This document shows, piece after piece, positions 47,429 to 56,475 of a stretch of DNA of 64,000 nucleotides (position 1 is its first letter; each line of letters begins with the position of its first letter). The stretch comes from Oscillospiraceae bacterium (GTDB lineage Bacteria > Bacillota > Clostridia > Oscillospirales > Oscillospiraceae): NCBI GenBank assembly GCA_020025345.1, contig JAHHSH010000002.1, positions 1-64,000 on the forward strand. The letters are read 5' to 3'. The notes beneath the pieces were generated by a model, which was not told the origin of the DNA, did no database searches, and saw only the letters and a program-made list of their open reading frames with translations. The position numbers and the translations under genes were made by a program.

Positions 47429-50062
47429 ATGCGTAAAGAATTGCCCAAAGTGTATGATCCGCGGGACGTTGAACCCCGGATCTACGACATGTGGATGAAG
47501 GGCGGCTGCTTTAAGGCCGAGCCCGATCCGGAGAAGAAACCCTTCTCCATTGTTATGCCGCCTCCCAACGTGACCGGTCAGCTGCACATGGGTCACGCAC
47601 TGGATGCCACGCTGCAGGATATTCTGATCCGCTTTAAGCGTATGCAGGGCTATGAGGCACTGTGGCTGCCCGGCACCGACCATGCAGGTATTGCCACTCA
47701 AATCAAGGTGGAGGAGACCCTGCGCAACGAGGAGGGCTTGACCCGCCACGACCTGGGCCGTGAAAAGTTTTTGGAGCGCGTCTGGGATTGGAAGGAAAAG
47801 TACGGTAACCGTATCGTAGAGCAGCAAAAGAAGATGGGCGCTTCCTGCGATTGGGATCGTGCCCGCTTCACCATGGACGATGGCTGCTCCAAGGCTGTCC
47901 GCGAGACCTTCTGTGAGCTCTACGATAAGGGCCTTATCTATAAGGGCAGCCGCATCATCAACTGGTGCCCCCACTGCCTGACTGCGCTTTCCGATGCTGA
48001 GGTGGAGTACACCGATAAGCCCGGTAACCTCTGGTATATCCGCTACCCCTTGGCTGATGGCAGCGGCGATATTGTGGTGGCTACCACCCGTCCCGAGACC
48101 ATGATGGGCGATACCGGTGTGGCCGTGAACCCCGAGGATGAAAAGTTCAAGCATCTGATCGGCAAGACCTGCATCCTGCCCATTATGAACCGCGAGATTC
48201 CCATTGTGGGCGATGAGTACTGCGAGATCGGCTTTGGTACCGGCGCGGTAAAGATGACCCCTGCCCACGACCCCAACGACTTTGAGGTGGGCCTGCGCCA
48301 TAATTTGGAGGTCATCCGCGTCATCGCTGACGATGGTACAATCAATGAAAACGGCGGCAAGTATCAGGGCATGGATCGCTACGAGTGCCGTAAGGCCATT
48401 GTGGCCGACTTGGAGGCCGAGGGCTATCTGGTCAAGACCGAGCCCTATTCCCACAACGTGGGTACCTGCTATCGCTGCCACAATGATGTGGAGCCCCTGA
48501 TCTCTGCCCAGTGGTTCGTGAAGATGAAGCCCCTGGCTGAGGAAGCAATTCGCGTGGTACAGGATGGCAGCGTTAAGTTTGTGCCGGAGCGTTTCACCAA
48601 GACCTACACCAACTGGATGGAGAATGTCCATGACTGGTGCATCTCCCGTCAGCTGTGGTGGGGTCACCAGATCCCTGCATGGTACTGCGATGAGTGCGGT
48701 CACATCAATGTGAGCCGCGAGGATCCCACCTGCTGCGAGAAGTGCGGCTGCACCAAGCTGACCCGCGAAGAGGATGTGCTGGACACCTGGTTCTCCTCTG
48801 CTCTGTGGCCCTTCTCCACCTTGGGCTGGCCCAATAAGGACGCCGAGGAACTGAAGTACTGGTATCCCACCTCTGTGCTGGTCACCGGTTATGATATTAT
48901 CTTCTTCTGGGTTGCTCGCATGATCTTCTCCGGTATGGAGCAGATGAAGAAGGAACCCTTTAAGACCGTCTTTATCCATGGTCTGGTTCGTGACGATAAG
49001 GGCCGCAAGATGTCCAAGTCTCTGGGTAACGGCATTGATCCTCTGGAGATGGCCGATCAGTACGGCGCCGATGCTCTGCGCTTCAACCTTATCACCGGCA
49101 ACAGCCCCGGAAATGATATGCGTTTCTTCGTGGAGAAGTGCGAGGCTATGCGTAACTTTGCCAACAAGATCTGGAATGCTTCCCGCTTTGTGATGATGAA
49201 TCTGACCATCGACAAGGTAGAGCTTCCGGAGAAGCTGGAGCTGGAGGACAAGTGGGTGCTCTCCAAGCTGAATAATCTCATCCGTGAGGTCACCGATAAT
49301 CTGGAGGCCTATGAGCTGGGTGTTGCCTCTGCTAAGATCTATGACTTCATCTGGGATACCTACTGCGACTGGTATATTGAGCTGACGAAGACCCGTTTGA
49401 ACGGCGAAGATCAGGAGGCCAATCTGGCAGCCCAGAACGTGCTGTGCTATGTGCTGCTGCGAATTTTGGAACTGCTGCATCCCTTTATGCCCTTCATCAC
49501 GGAGGAAATTTGGCAGGCTCTGCCTCACGAGGGTGAGTACCTGATCCGTGCCAAGTGGCCGGAGTACCACGAGGAGATGAACTTCAAGGCTGATGAGGAG
49601 GCCATGGAGGCAGTGAAGGAAGCTATTTCCGCCGTCCGTGCACGCCGTGCTGAGATGAATGTTCCTCCCTCCAAGAAGGCTCGCATGATCATTGTTACCG
49701 CCAACACGGAGAACTATGAGATGGGCAAGCACTTCATCACCCGTATGGCCTACGGCAGCGAAGTGACTGTCACCGACACAGCACCTGCCGACCTCAACGG
49801 TATGGTCACTGTAGTCACCCACAATGCCAATGTCTATATGCCTATGGCGGAGTTGGTGGACTTTGAGAAAGAGCTGGAGCGCATCGCTAAGGAGCGCGCC
49901 AAGGCACAGGAGAATCTGGAGCGCATCGAGAAGAAGCTGAGCAATGAAAATTTCGTCTCCCGTGCACCGGAGAATGTGGTCAATGCTGAGCGTGAAAAGG
50001 CAGAGAAGTGCCGTGCACTGATTGCCAAGCTGGATGAGTCCGCAGCTGCCATGCAGGCCTAA
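47429..50062 (+). CDS. valS: Valyl-tRNA synthetase
   Basis: Class I synthetase, 877 residues, with HMGH at 53-56 (HIGH equivalent), KMSKS at about 527, editing domain, a CxxC zinc region (CDECGH, CCEKCGC) in the middle and a C-terminal coiled coil. Codon bias is high. ATG 47429 follows AAAAGGA; the frame upstream overlaps the T-box terminator and is rejected. Confidence 0.97.
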   Translation: MRKELPKVYDPRDVEPRIYDMWMKGGCFKAEPDPEKKPFSIVMPPPNVTGQLHMGHALDATLQDILIRFKRMQGYEALWLPGTDHAGIATQIKVEETLRNEEGLTRHDLGREKFLERVWDWKEKYGNRIVEQQKKMGASCDWDRARFTMDDGCSKAVRETFCELYDKGLIYKGSRIINWCPHCLTALSDAEVEYTDKPGNLWYIRYPLADGSGDIVVATTRPETMMGDTGVAVNPEDEKFKHLIGKTCILPIMNREIPIVGDEYCEIGFGTGAVKMTPAHDPNDFEVGLRHNLEVIRVIADDGTINENGGKYQGMDRYECRKAIVADLEAEGYLVKTEPYSHNVGTCYRCHNDVEPLISAQWFVKMKPLAEEAIRVVQDGSVKFVPERFTKTYTNWMENVHDWCISRQLWWGHQIPAWYCDECGHINVSREDPTCCEKCGCTKLTREEDVLDTWFSSALWPFSTLGWPNKDAEELKYWYPTSVLVTGYDIIFFWVARMIFSGMEQMKKEPFKTVFIHGLVRDDKGRKMSKSLGNGIDPLEMADQYGADALRFNLITGNSPGNDMRFFVEKCEAMRNFANKIWNASRFVMMNLTIDKVELPEKLELEDKWVLSKLNNLIREVTDNLEAYELGVASAKIYDFIWDTYCDWYIELTKTRLNGEDQEANLAAQNVLCYVLLRILELLHPFMPFITEEIWQALPHEGEYLIRAKWPEYHEEMNFKADEEAMEAVKEAISAVRARRAEMNVPPSKKARMIIVTANTENYEMGKHFITRMAYGSEVTVTDTAPADLNGMVTVVTHNANVYMPMAELVDFEKELERIAKERAKAQENLERIEKKLSNENFVSRAPENVVNAEREKAEKCRALIAKLDESAAAMQA

Positions 50063-50082
50063 ATTTACGAGATTAGGCGGCT

Positions 50083-50116
50083 TTCGACAGAAAAAAGCAG
50101 AGATTTTTTATATAAT
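50083..50116 (+). promoter_or_regulatory. Spo0A-type promoter of spoIIA
   Basis: TTCGACA (50083-50089) is a perfect 0A box (TGTCGAA) on the minus strand; it covers a TCGACA -35-like element. A TATAAT lies 21 bp further at 50111-50116. Long spacing with the 0A box over -35 is the hallmark of Spo0A-activated sigma-A promoters such as B. subtilis spoIIG. Confidence 0.65.
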
Positions 50117-50151
50117 CACCGTAGATCAATGATCTGCGGTGATTATTTTTT
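50114..50151 (+). terminator. Terminator after valS, overlapping the spoIIA promoter
   Basis: Stem AATCACCG.AGATC (50114-50127) / GATCT.CGGTGATT (50131-50144), loop AAT, then a T-run. It shares bases with the spoIIA -10, so RNA started at spoIIA lacks the 5' arm. Confidence 0.8.
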
Positions 50152-50167
50152 ACAAAGGAGCAGGACG

Positions 50168-50473
50168 ATGAAGCTACAAACAAAGAGGGAGGAGCGCTCG
50201 CTGGAGATATTGCTGATAGGCGAGCTGGACCATCATGGTGCCAAAGGCTTGATGCAGCGACTGGATCAGGAGATTGAGGCCGATTTACCGTTGCAGCTGA
50301 CGCTGGATTTTGGAGGTGTCAGCTTTATGGATAGTTCGGGAATTGCAGTGGTAATGCGCTGTCGCCAGAGGATGCGAGAGCTGGGTGGCAGCGTGAAGCT
50401 GCGCAGAGCGGCGCAGCAGCCACGAAAAGTATTAGAGGCCGCCGGTATACAACGAATGGTCGAAATGGAATGA
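50168..50473 (+). CDS. spoIIAA: Anti-sigma-F factor antagonist SpoIIAA
   Basis: STAS-domain protein, 101 residues. FMDSSGIAVVMR contains the serine phosphorylated by SpoIIAB (about S57, equal to S58 of B. subtilis). In its unphosphorylated form it frees SigF in the forespore. First gene of the classic spoIIA operon. ATG 50168 follows AAGGAGCAGG. Confidence 0.94.
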   Translation: MKLQTKREERSLEILLIGELDHHGAKGLMQRLDQEIEADLPLQLTLDFGGVSFMDSSGIAVVMRCRQRMRELGGSVKLRRAAQQPRKVLEAAGIQRMVEME

Positions 50474-50485
50474 GGGAGGAAAATA

Positions 50486-50929
50486 ATGAAAGCGGAAAAT
50501 TATGTGGTCATAGAATTTCTTAGTCGCAGCAGCAATGAGAGCTTTGCTCGTATGGCGGCGGCCGGTTTTGCCGCACAGCTTGACCCTACGTTGGACGAAC
50601 TGGGAGACATCAAAACTGCGGTCAGTGAGGCGGTGACCAACGCCATCGTCCATGCCTATCCCGACCAGCTGGGAAAAATCGTTATGAAAATGAAAATATT
50701 GGAAGACCATGTTCTGGAAATCTCCATCCGGGACTGGGGCTGCGGTATTCCCGATGTAGACAGAGCCAGAGAGCCGCTTTTTACGACCGGTGGTGAGGAG
50801 CGCAGCGGTATGGGCTTTACAATTATGGAAAGTTTTACGGATCGGCTGCGTGTTAAATCTGTCGTAGGAAAGGGAACGACCGTTTCCATGAGAAAGCGGA
50901 TCTCACAGCGCGTGACAGGGCTGAGATGA
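50486..50929 (+). CDS. spoIIAB: Anti-sigma-F factor SpoIIAB
   Basis: GHKL-fold kinase/anti-sigma factor, 147 residues. N box EAVTNAIVHAYP, G1 box DWGCGIPD and the ERSGMGFTIM ATP-lid. Holds SigF until bound by SpoIIAA. Overlaps sigF by 4 nt. Confidence 0.95.
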   Translation: MKAENYVVIEFLSRSSNESFARMAAAGFAAQLDPTLDELGDIKTAVSEAVTNAIVHAYPDQLGKIVMKMKILEDHVLEISIRDWGCGIPDVDRAREPLFTTGGEERSGMGFTIMESFTDRLRVKSVVGKGTTVSMRKRISQRVTGLR

Positions 50930-51636
50930 GCACGGGAGAAATGTTTGCCCTGCTGGATCGGGCGCAGAACGGCGATGATGACGCCTGTCAGCAGGTGCTA
51001 TGTGAGAACAAGGGACTCATTTGGGCCATCGTGCGCCGCTACTACGGCTGCGGTGTGGAGGCAGAGGATTTATTTCAGCTTGGCTGTATTGGATTTATAA
51101 AGGCTGTAAAGGGATTTGACATTACATATGGAACGCAGTTTTCTACCTATGCAGTTCCCAAAATTGCCGGAGAAATACGACGTTTTCTCCGGGATGACGG
51201 TGCCATAAAAGTGGGACGTACCATCCGAGAAAAGGGGCAAACTCTGTGGAGCGCGAAGGAACGATTGCGCCAGCAGTTGGGTCGCGAAGCCAAGTTGTCA
51301 GAATTATCTGCAGAGACCGGTATGAGCGTGGAGGAGATTGCCAGTGTGGAGTTAGCTACCGGTGCGCCGGAATCTCTGCAACAGGAGACTGCCGAAGGGT
51401 TGACGCTGGAGTCCACCTTGGGAACGGCAGGGCCGGAGGATAATTTGGTAGAAAAAATCGCACTTCGAGAGGCGATTGACCGCCTATCGGAGCGCGAAAG
51501 AATGACGATTATTTTAAGATATTTTAAGGGGCTTACGCAGGAGCAGTCATCGCGTATCCTGCACGTATCACAGGTGCAGGTCTCCCGATTGGAGCGACGA
51601 GCTATCTCACACTTAAAGGAAATACTGATAGAGTAA
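50926..51636 (+). CDS. sigF: RNA polymerase sporulation sigma factor SigF
   Basis: First forespore sigma factor, 236 residues. Region 2 (NKGLIWAIVRRYYGCGVEAEDLFQLGCIGFIKAVKGFD), region 3, and region 4 (LTQEQSSRILHVSQVQVSRLERRAI) are complete. Last gene of the operon. It converges on the minus-strand repair operon; only 12 bp separate the stops and no clear terminator is seen. Confidence 0.96.
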   Translation: MSTGEMFALLDRAQNGDDDACQQVLCENKGLIWAIVRRYYGCGVEAEDLFQLGCIGFIKAVKGFDITYGTQFSTYAVPKIAGEIRRFLRDDGAIKVGRTIREKGQTLWSAKERLRQQLGREAKLSELSAETGMSVEEIASVELATGAPESLQQETAEGLTLESTLGTAGPEDNLVEKIALREAIDRLSERERMTIILRYFKGLTQEQSSRILHVSQVQVSRLERRAISHLKEILIE

Positions 51637-51648
51637 AGTGGATTGACA

Positions 51649-52467
51649 TTACATCTTATCTGTGGAACTGGATGACAATCTGTGCAAAGGAGAAGGAAGA
51701 AGCGATGAATCTTCATCGCTTTCTGGCATAAATTCTGTCATAGTATTGCGATAGCGATTAGGGAGAAAACTATTTTGACAACGGGGGTTGTGACGTTCCT
51801 TGATTTCGACTGTCTCGAAAAAACGCTTCCAGAGTTTTCGGTAGTAAAGTTCCTCTTCATCGGGAGGATGTAACTCCAAACTGTCTACGGTAACGATTCG
51901 AGAACGCCCCCCAGAATAGAGGAGCAGATCATGATGTGCACGGTCGTAGAGGAAAAAGGACTCGTTGGCATAGCGGTCACAAAAATGCTTGCGGAGTAGA
52001 GGAAGTACCCGGTTTTTGGGCTGAATTTCTCCGCCCAAGATACCACTGTAGTCCGAAAAACGGACAAACCCCCGCAGCTTCTCCAACTCGCCATTGAGAT
52101 GCCGGATGGCTTTCATTACCGGATAGTAAACCTCATCGGCCGGATTTTTAAGAAAGCTACAACCCTCTTGGTAGAGCTTTTGTATTAAGGCATAGAGGTG
52201 CTGCTCCTTATCCTGCATACAGGTGAGAAAACCGCGGCGTACAATTTGAACGGCTGTGGGAGACAGCTTAAAAAGGCTGCGGTAAACTCGTTGAGCGTGG
52301 GCGGAAATCGTCTCCACAGTGCGAACCGAATAGAGGGCGAGAACAAAACATTCCTCATCGCTTTGAAAGGCGATGGGGAATTCTTTATGTACATAGCTCT
52401 CAAATACGCAGCAGAGAAAACCGTCAAAGGTACCATCATATTGAAAAATAACATCTGTCCAAGCCAT
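51649..52467 (-). CDS. TIGR03915-type DNA metabolism protein
   Basis: 272 residues. The N-terminal IFQYDGTFDGFLCCVFESY and later FVRFSDYSGILGGEIQPKN... region match the family found next to TIGR03916-type radical-SAM proteins. In other bacteria it is sometimes fused to a UDG-like domain; this one is too short and has none. Role in DNA repair or modification is predicted from linkage. It begins 4 nt after the radical-SAM stop. ATG 52467 follows GGGGTGAGG. Confidence 0.75.
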   Translation of the reverse strand: MAWTDVIFQYDGTFDGFLCCVFESYVHKEFPIAFQSDEECFVLALYSVRTVETISAHAQRVYRSLFKLSPTAVQIVRRGFLTCMQDKEQHLYALIQKLYQEGCSFLKNPADEVYYPVMKAIRHLNGELEKLRGFVRFSDYSGILGGEIQPKNRVLPLLRKHFCDRYANESFFLYDRAHHDLLLYSGGRSRIVTVDSLELHPPDEEELYYRKLWKRFFETVEIKERHNPRCQNSFLPNRYRNTMTEFMPESDEDSSLLPSPLHRLSSSSTDKM

Positions 52468-52471
52468 GGCC

Positions 52472-53740
52472 TCACCCCACACAATCAAATAGTGACAACT
52501 GCTGCAGCTCCTGAGCCGGAAGTCGCTTCTGCTCTATATCCTCCAGCTGGCGCTGCAATGTATCTGCAGAAAATCGCAGACCTCGGGGCATCTGTCCGTA
52601 GCAGGTCAAAAAGTACTGGGCGCGTTTCACCACGACTCCAAGCTTCTTTAGATCTTCAAAGCGCAGATGGCTTGTGCGCCGTGCAGAGAGGATCCTTTTG
52701 GCGCTGATAGGCCCAATGCCGGGGACCCGCAACAGCATTTCGTAGTCGGCACGCATTACCTCAACGGGGAACTGTTCCAAATGGCCGATTGCCCAATTAC
52801 ACTTAGGATCCAAGAGGGGATTGAAATCCGGTTGTTCCTCACTGAGCAATTCCTCGGCCCGGAAACCATAAAAGCGCAGCAGCCAATCCGCTTGATACAG
52901 CCGATGTTCGCGCAGCAGCGGCGGCGCGGTATCGAGAGCTGGGAGGAGGCTGTGCTCCACTACCGGCACATAGGCGGAATAGAACACCCGTTTCAGATGG
53001 TAGCGATCATAGAGGGATTGGGTCAAATGCAGGATATGTCGATCTGTGTCCTTAGTAGCGCCCACAATTAACTGCGTGCTCTGTCCGGCCGGCGCAAAAA
53101 CGGGGGTGTGGCGATACTTGACCAGTTCCTCTTTGTTCTGGGCGCTCTGATCCCGAATAAACCCCATCGGCCGCAGAATGGCCTGCTTCGTTTTATCCGG
53201 CGCCAATGTTTGCAATCCCTCTTGTGAGGGAAGCTCAATGTTTACACTGAGACGATCTGCCAATAGCCCCAGCTGCTGCACCAGCTCTGGTGACGTACCG
53301 GGAATGGCCTTGGCATGGATATACCCATTAAAGCGATACTCCTCACGCAAAATCCGAAGAGCGCAAATCATCTGTTCGGTGGTGTAGTCCGGGTTGCCCA
53401 ATACGCCGGAGGAGAGAAAGAGCCCCTCAATATAGTTGCGTCGATAAAAGCCGATGGTGAGATCTGCCAGCTCCCGTGGCGTAAAGGTGGCACGGCGCGT
53501 ATCATTAGAGCGGCGATTGACACAGTATTTGCAGTCATAGGCGCAACAATTGCTCAATAAGACCTTTAATAGTGTGATACACCGTCCGTCACCGGAAAAG
53601 CTGTGACAGCAGCCGGCGATGGACGAGGTGGTATTTCCGATTTTTCCGGGCTGAAAACCACGGTGTACGCCGCTGGATGTACAGGCGGCATCATACTTAG
53701 CTGCGTCCGTTAGGATCGTCAGTTTTTCTAAAAGGTCCAT
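52472..53740 (-). CDS. Putative DNA repair/modification radical-SAM protein (TIGR03916-type)
   Basis: 422 residues. Radical-SAM cluster motif CAYDCKYC (about C66, C70, C73), N-terminal EKLTILTDAAKYDAACTSSG typical of the family, and a C-terminal helix-hairpin-helix LLRVPGIGPISAKRIL (about residues 330-355), which suggests DNA binding. Biochemical function unknown. The upstream LexA-type promoter makes it an SOS gene. ATG 53740 gives the standard family start; the GTG at 53767 overlaps the small ORF. Confidence 0.82.
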   Translation of the reverse strand: MDLLEKLTILTDAAKYDAACTSSGVHRGFQPGKIGNTTSSIAGCCHSFSGDGRCITLLKVLLSNCCAYDCKYCVNRRSNDTRRATFTPRELADLTIGFYRRNYIEGLFLSSGVLGNPDYTTEQMICALRILREEYRFNGYIHAKAIPGTSPELVQQLGLLADRLSVNIELPSQEGLQTLAPDKTKQAILRPMGFIRDQSAQNKEELVKYRHTPVFAPAGQSTQLIVGATKDTDRHILHLTQSLYDRYHLKRVFYSAYVPVVEHSLLPALDTAPPLLREHRLYQADWLLRFYGFRAEELLSEEQPDFNPLLDPKCNWAIGHLEQFPVEVMRADYEMLLRVPGIGPISAKRILSARRTSHLRFEDLKKLGVVVKRAQYFLTCYGQMPRGLRFSADTLQRQLEDIEQKRLPAQELQQLSLFDCVG

Positions 53741-53751
53741 GTATTCTTTTC

Positions 53752-53865
53752 TTAGACAGCCCGGCACCGGGAGTGAGGACGATCCAGCAGATCGAACAGA
53801 TGTACCAGACTGGATGCCACGGAAGCAGCGCCCAGCAAAGTCATAATCATTCCAAATGTCGTCAT
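53752..53865 (-). CDS. SOS-controlled small membrane peptide (37 aa)
   Basis: Frame MTTFGMIMTLLGAASVASSLVHLF..., one hydrophobic segment (about residues 4-24) and a basic tail (DRPHSRCRAV). AGGAGG lies 7 nt before the ATG. It is the first gene after the LexA-box promoter and precedes the radical-SAM gene by 11 nt. Size and layout recall SOS-induced membrane division inhibitors (YneA/SidA) or toxins (TisB), but there is no sequence match; this is an inference. Confidence 0.6.
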   Translation of the reverse strand: MTTFGMIMTLLGAASVASSLVHLFDLLDRPHSRCRAV

Positions 53866-53881
53866 AGTTTTACCTCCTATG

Positions 53882-53893
53882 GAACTTTTGTTC
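53882..53893. promoter_or_regulatory. LexA (SOS) box 1
   Basis: GAACTTTTGTTC, an exact GAAC-N4-GTTC, just downstream of the -10 of the minus-strand promoter. Confidence 0.72.
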
Positions 53894-53900
53894 TATAGGC

Positions 53901-53929
53901 ATTATAAATCGAACAACTGTTCTTGTCAA
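53901..53929 (-). promoter_or_regulatory. Perfect consensus promoter of the repair operon
   Basis: Minus strand TTGACA (53929-53924), 17-bp spacer, TATAAT (53906-53901): exact sigma-A consensus. LexA box 2 fills the spacer. Confidence 0.93.
53911..53922. promoter_or_regulatory. LexA (SOS) box 2
   Basis: CGAACAACTGTTC; GAAC-N4-GTTC with the preferred 5' C, inside the promoter spacer. Confidence 0.85.
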
Positions 53930-53937
53930 TAGGAATC

Positions 53938-53949
53938 GAACAAATTTTC
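53938..53949. promoter_or_regulatory. LexA-like box 3 (one mismatch)
   Basis: CGAACAAATTTTC: GAAC-N4-TTTC, upstream of the -35 of the repair promoter and 20 bp before the -35 of pcrA. Spacing between boxes is 29 and 27 bp. Confidence 0.5.
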
Positions 53950-53968
53950 TACAACATAGGATGGAGTG

Positions 53969-53997
53969 TTGACCGCAAGAGAATTCTGTATTAAAAT
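53969..53997 (+). promoter_or_regulatory. Sigma-A promoter of pcrA
   Basis: TTGACC (53969-53974), 17 bp, TAAAAT (53992-53997), 32 nt before the pcrA ATG. Confidence 0.72.
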
Positions 53998-54028
53998 ATG
54001 GAAGAACAATCAAAGAGAAGAGGACGCT

Positions 54029-56458
54029 ATGAACGAACTTGAGAAAAGATTTATCCGGGCACGACGCCAGGCAATCCAACTGGACTATGCCCAATTGAAC
54101 GATAAGCAGCGCGAAGGCGTTATGACCACCGAGGGGCCTCTGCTGCTGCTGGCTGGTGCTGGCAGCGGGAAAACCACGGTCCTCATTAACCGTGTGGCAA
54201 ATCTGCTGCGCTATGGTCGAGGCAGTGACACAGAGGAAATTCCTATTCCCATATCCAACGACGAGGTGGAGTTCCTAGAGCAGTACATCCAGAACCCCGA
54301 TCCGGAGCAAAAGCCACTTATGCAGTATCTGTGTGCAGTAGATCCGGCTCGACCTTGGGAAGTGCTGGCCATCACCTTCACCAACAAGGCAGCAGGCGAG
54401 CTGAAAGAGCGTCTGGAACGGATGTTGGGGGAGGAGGCCCGGGATGTATGGGCAGCTACCTTCCACTCCGCCTGTGTGCGAATCCTGCGCAGGGATATTG
54501 ATAAGATCGGCTTTGACCGCAGCTTTACCATCTATGATACAGATGACAGCAAGCGTGTCATCAAGGACATCCTCAAGGAGCTGAATCTGGAGGAGAAGAG
54601 TTTCCCGGTGCGGGAGATACAGTCCACCATCTCAAACGCCAAGAACAATATGCTGATGCCGGAAGAGTTTGCCAAGCAGGCCGAGAGCCGGAACGATTGG
54701 CGCAAGACCCGCATTGGAAAGGTGTACAGCATGTATAACCGCCGGTTGCGAGATGCCAACGCCCTGGACTTTGATGATATCATCCTCCACACAGTGGAAC
54801 TGCTGCAGACCAGCAGCGAAACGCTGGACTATTACCGGCGCAAGTTCCGATACATTCTGATTGACGAGTATCAGGATACCAACCAGATGCAGTATATGCT
54901 GGCCACTCTACTGGCAGGCGGACATAAGAATATCTGTGTGGTCGGCGATGATGACCAGAGCATTTATCGTTTCCGCGGTGCCGACATTACCAATATTCTC
55001 AGCTTTGAGAAGCAGTACCGCAGCGCCCGTGTTATTCGTTTGGAGCAGAATTACCGCAGCACCCAGAATATTCTGGACGCTGCCAACGCAGTGATCCGCA
55101 ACAATACGGAGCGTAAGGGCAAGACCCTTTGGACCCAGAACGGTGCCGGCGATAAAATCACCATCAAAACCGCTTTTAACGAGGGCGACGAGGCTAACTT
55201 TGTGGTAGGTCAGATCATGATGAACTACAATCGGGGTGCCAATTGGAAGGATCACGCCATCCTCTACCGTACTAATGCCCAGTCCAACGCACTGGAATAT
55301 GCTTTTAAGCGCAACGGTGTTCCCTATAAGGTCATCGGCGGTATGAAGTTCTTTGACCGCGCCGAAGTCAAGGATATGCTGGCTTATTTGTGCGTGATCA
55401 ATAACCCCACAGATGACCTGCGTATCCGTCGAATCATCAATGTACCGGCGCGGAAAATCGGAACGGCAACCATGGACAAGGCGCAGATCCTTGCCACGGC
55501 CTACAATGTACCGCTTTATGAAATTTTGCGTAATGCAAGTGAGTATTCTGAACTGAAATCAGCAGCTAGCAAGCTAATTTCCTTTACAGAGATGATCGAG
55601 GAAATGCGGCGTCATACCGGTGATATGGGGCTGGTGGAGTTCTATGAATACGTCTGCGAGCGTACCGGCTATGTGCGTATGCTGCAGGAGAAGAACGATA
55701 TGGAGAGCCGTGGTCGGTTGGAGAACGTGCAGGAATTGACGTCCAGTATCCTGGCGTTTCTGGAGAACGATCCTGAGAATCCCTCCCTGTCTGGATTCTT
55801 GGACGAAGTGGCGCTTTACACCGACCTAGACAGCCAAAGCGACACGGATAACTGCGTGACGATGATGACCATGCACAGTGCTAAGGGGCTGGAGTTCCCG
55901 CAGGTATTTGTGGTGGGTATGGAGGATGGGCTTTTCCCCGGAAATCGTGCTATGGGCGATCCGGAAGAGATGGAAGAGGAGAGGCGGCTATGCTATGTGG
56001 CGATGACCCGCGCACGGCAGAAGCTGACTATGACCCATGCCCGACAGAGAACTCTTTATGGACGCACGACCCCGGCGATGGAGTCCCGTTTCCTCAAGGA
56101 GATTCCGGAGGAGAATATGGAGTGGCTCAGCAGGCCGGAGCCTCGGACGACATCGCGCTGGGACGATACATGGGGCGACGAAGGACACGGCTCTTATGCC
56201 TCTGATTTTACCCCTCGTACGGCCATTCCGCACAAGCCTATGGCGGCGGCAGGCGGCGTAAGAAAGGGCAGCGTGAGCAGCGCGCCGCTATTGCAGCTGC
56301 AGCCGGGGGAGAGTGTTCGACATGATGCCTTCGGACGGGGTATGGTACTTAGCGTGCGGCCTATGGGCGGCGATGCACTTATTGAAGTGGCGTTTGATCA
56401 GGTGGGCACGAAAAAGCTGATGTTGAAGGCAGCCGGAGCTCACTTGAAGAAAGAATAA
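54029..56458 (+). CDS. pcrA: ATP-dependent DNA helicase PcrA (UvrD family)
   Basis: Superfamily 1A 3'-5' helicase for repair and clearing of protein roadblocks. Q motif LNDKQREGV, Walker A AGAGSGKTT, motif Ia ITFTNKAA, DEYQDTNQMQ, QNYRST, TMHSAKGLEF and VAMTRARQKL. 809 residues, longer than the usual 720-740, due to about 45 extra residues (about 62-108) between Walker A and motif Ia. ATG 54029 follows AGAAGAGGA. Divergent from the SOS operon. Confidence 0.95.
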   Translation: MNELEKRFIRARRQAIQLDYAQLNDKQREGVMTTEGPLLLLAGAGSGKTTVLINRVANLLRYGRGSDTEEIPIPISNDEVEFLEQYIQNPDPEQKPLMQYLCAVDPARPWEVLAITFTNKAAGELKERLERMLGEEARDVWAATFHSACVRILRRDIDKIGFDRSFTIYDTDDSKRVIKDILKELNLEEKSFPVREIQSTISNAKNNMLMPEEFAKQAESRNDWRKTRIGKVYSMYNRRLRDANALDFDDIILHTVELLQTSSETLDYYRRKFRYILIDEYQDTNQMQYMLATLLAGGHKNICVVGDDDQSIYRFRGADITNILSFEKQYRSARVIRLEQNYRSTQNILDAANAVIRNNTERKGKTLWTQNGAGDKITIKTAFNEGDEANFVVGQIMMNYNRGANWKDHAILYRTNAQSNALEYAFKRNGVPYKVIGGMKFFDRAEVKDMLAYLCVINNPTDDLRIRRIINVPARKIGTATMDKAQILATAYNVPLYEILRNASEYSELKSAASKLISFTEMIEEMRRHTGDMGLVEFYEYVCERTGYVRMLQEKNDMESRGRLENVQELTSSILAFLENDPENPSLSGFLDEVALYTDLDSQSDTDNCVTMMTMHSAKGLEFPQVFVVGMEDGLFPGNRAMGDPEEMEEERRLCYVAMTRARQKLTMTHARQRTLYGRTTPAMESRFLKEIPEENMEWLSRPEPRTTSRWDDTWGDEGHGSYASDFTPRTAIPHKPMAAAGGVRKGSVSSAPLLQLQPGESVRHDAFGRGMVLSVRPMGGDALIEVAFDQVGTKKLMLKAAGAHLKKE

Positions 56459-56475
56459 AATACAGGAGATCTATT

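Noticed and set aside
47372..49822. 816-codon open frame on the minus strand opposite valS
   Set aside because: It is a shadow of valS: biased codons remove antisense stops. No ribosome-binding site, and the repetitive His/Leu/Gly protein has no known domain.
53740..53767. GTG at 53767 as start of the radical-SAM gene
   Set aside because: It would overlap the 37-residue frame, and the family N-terminus begins at the ATG at 53740.
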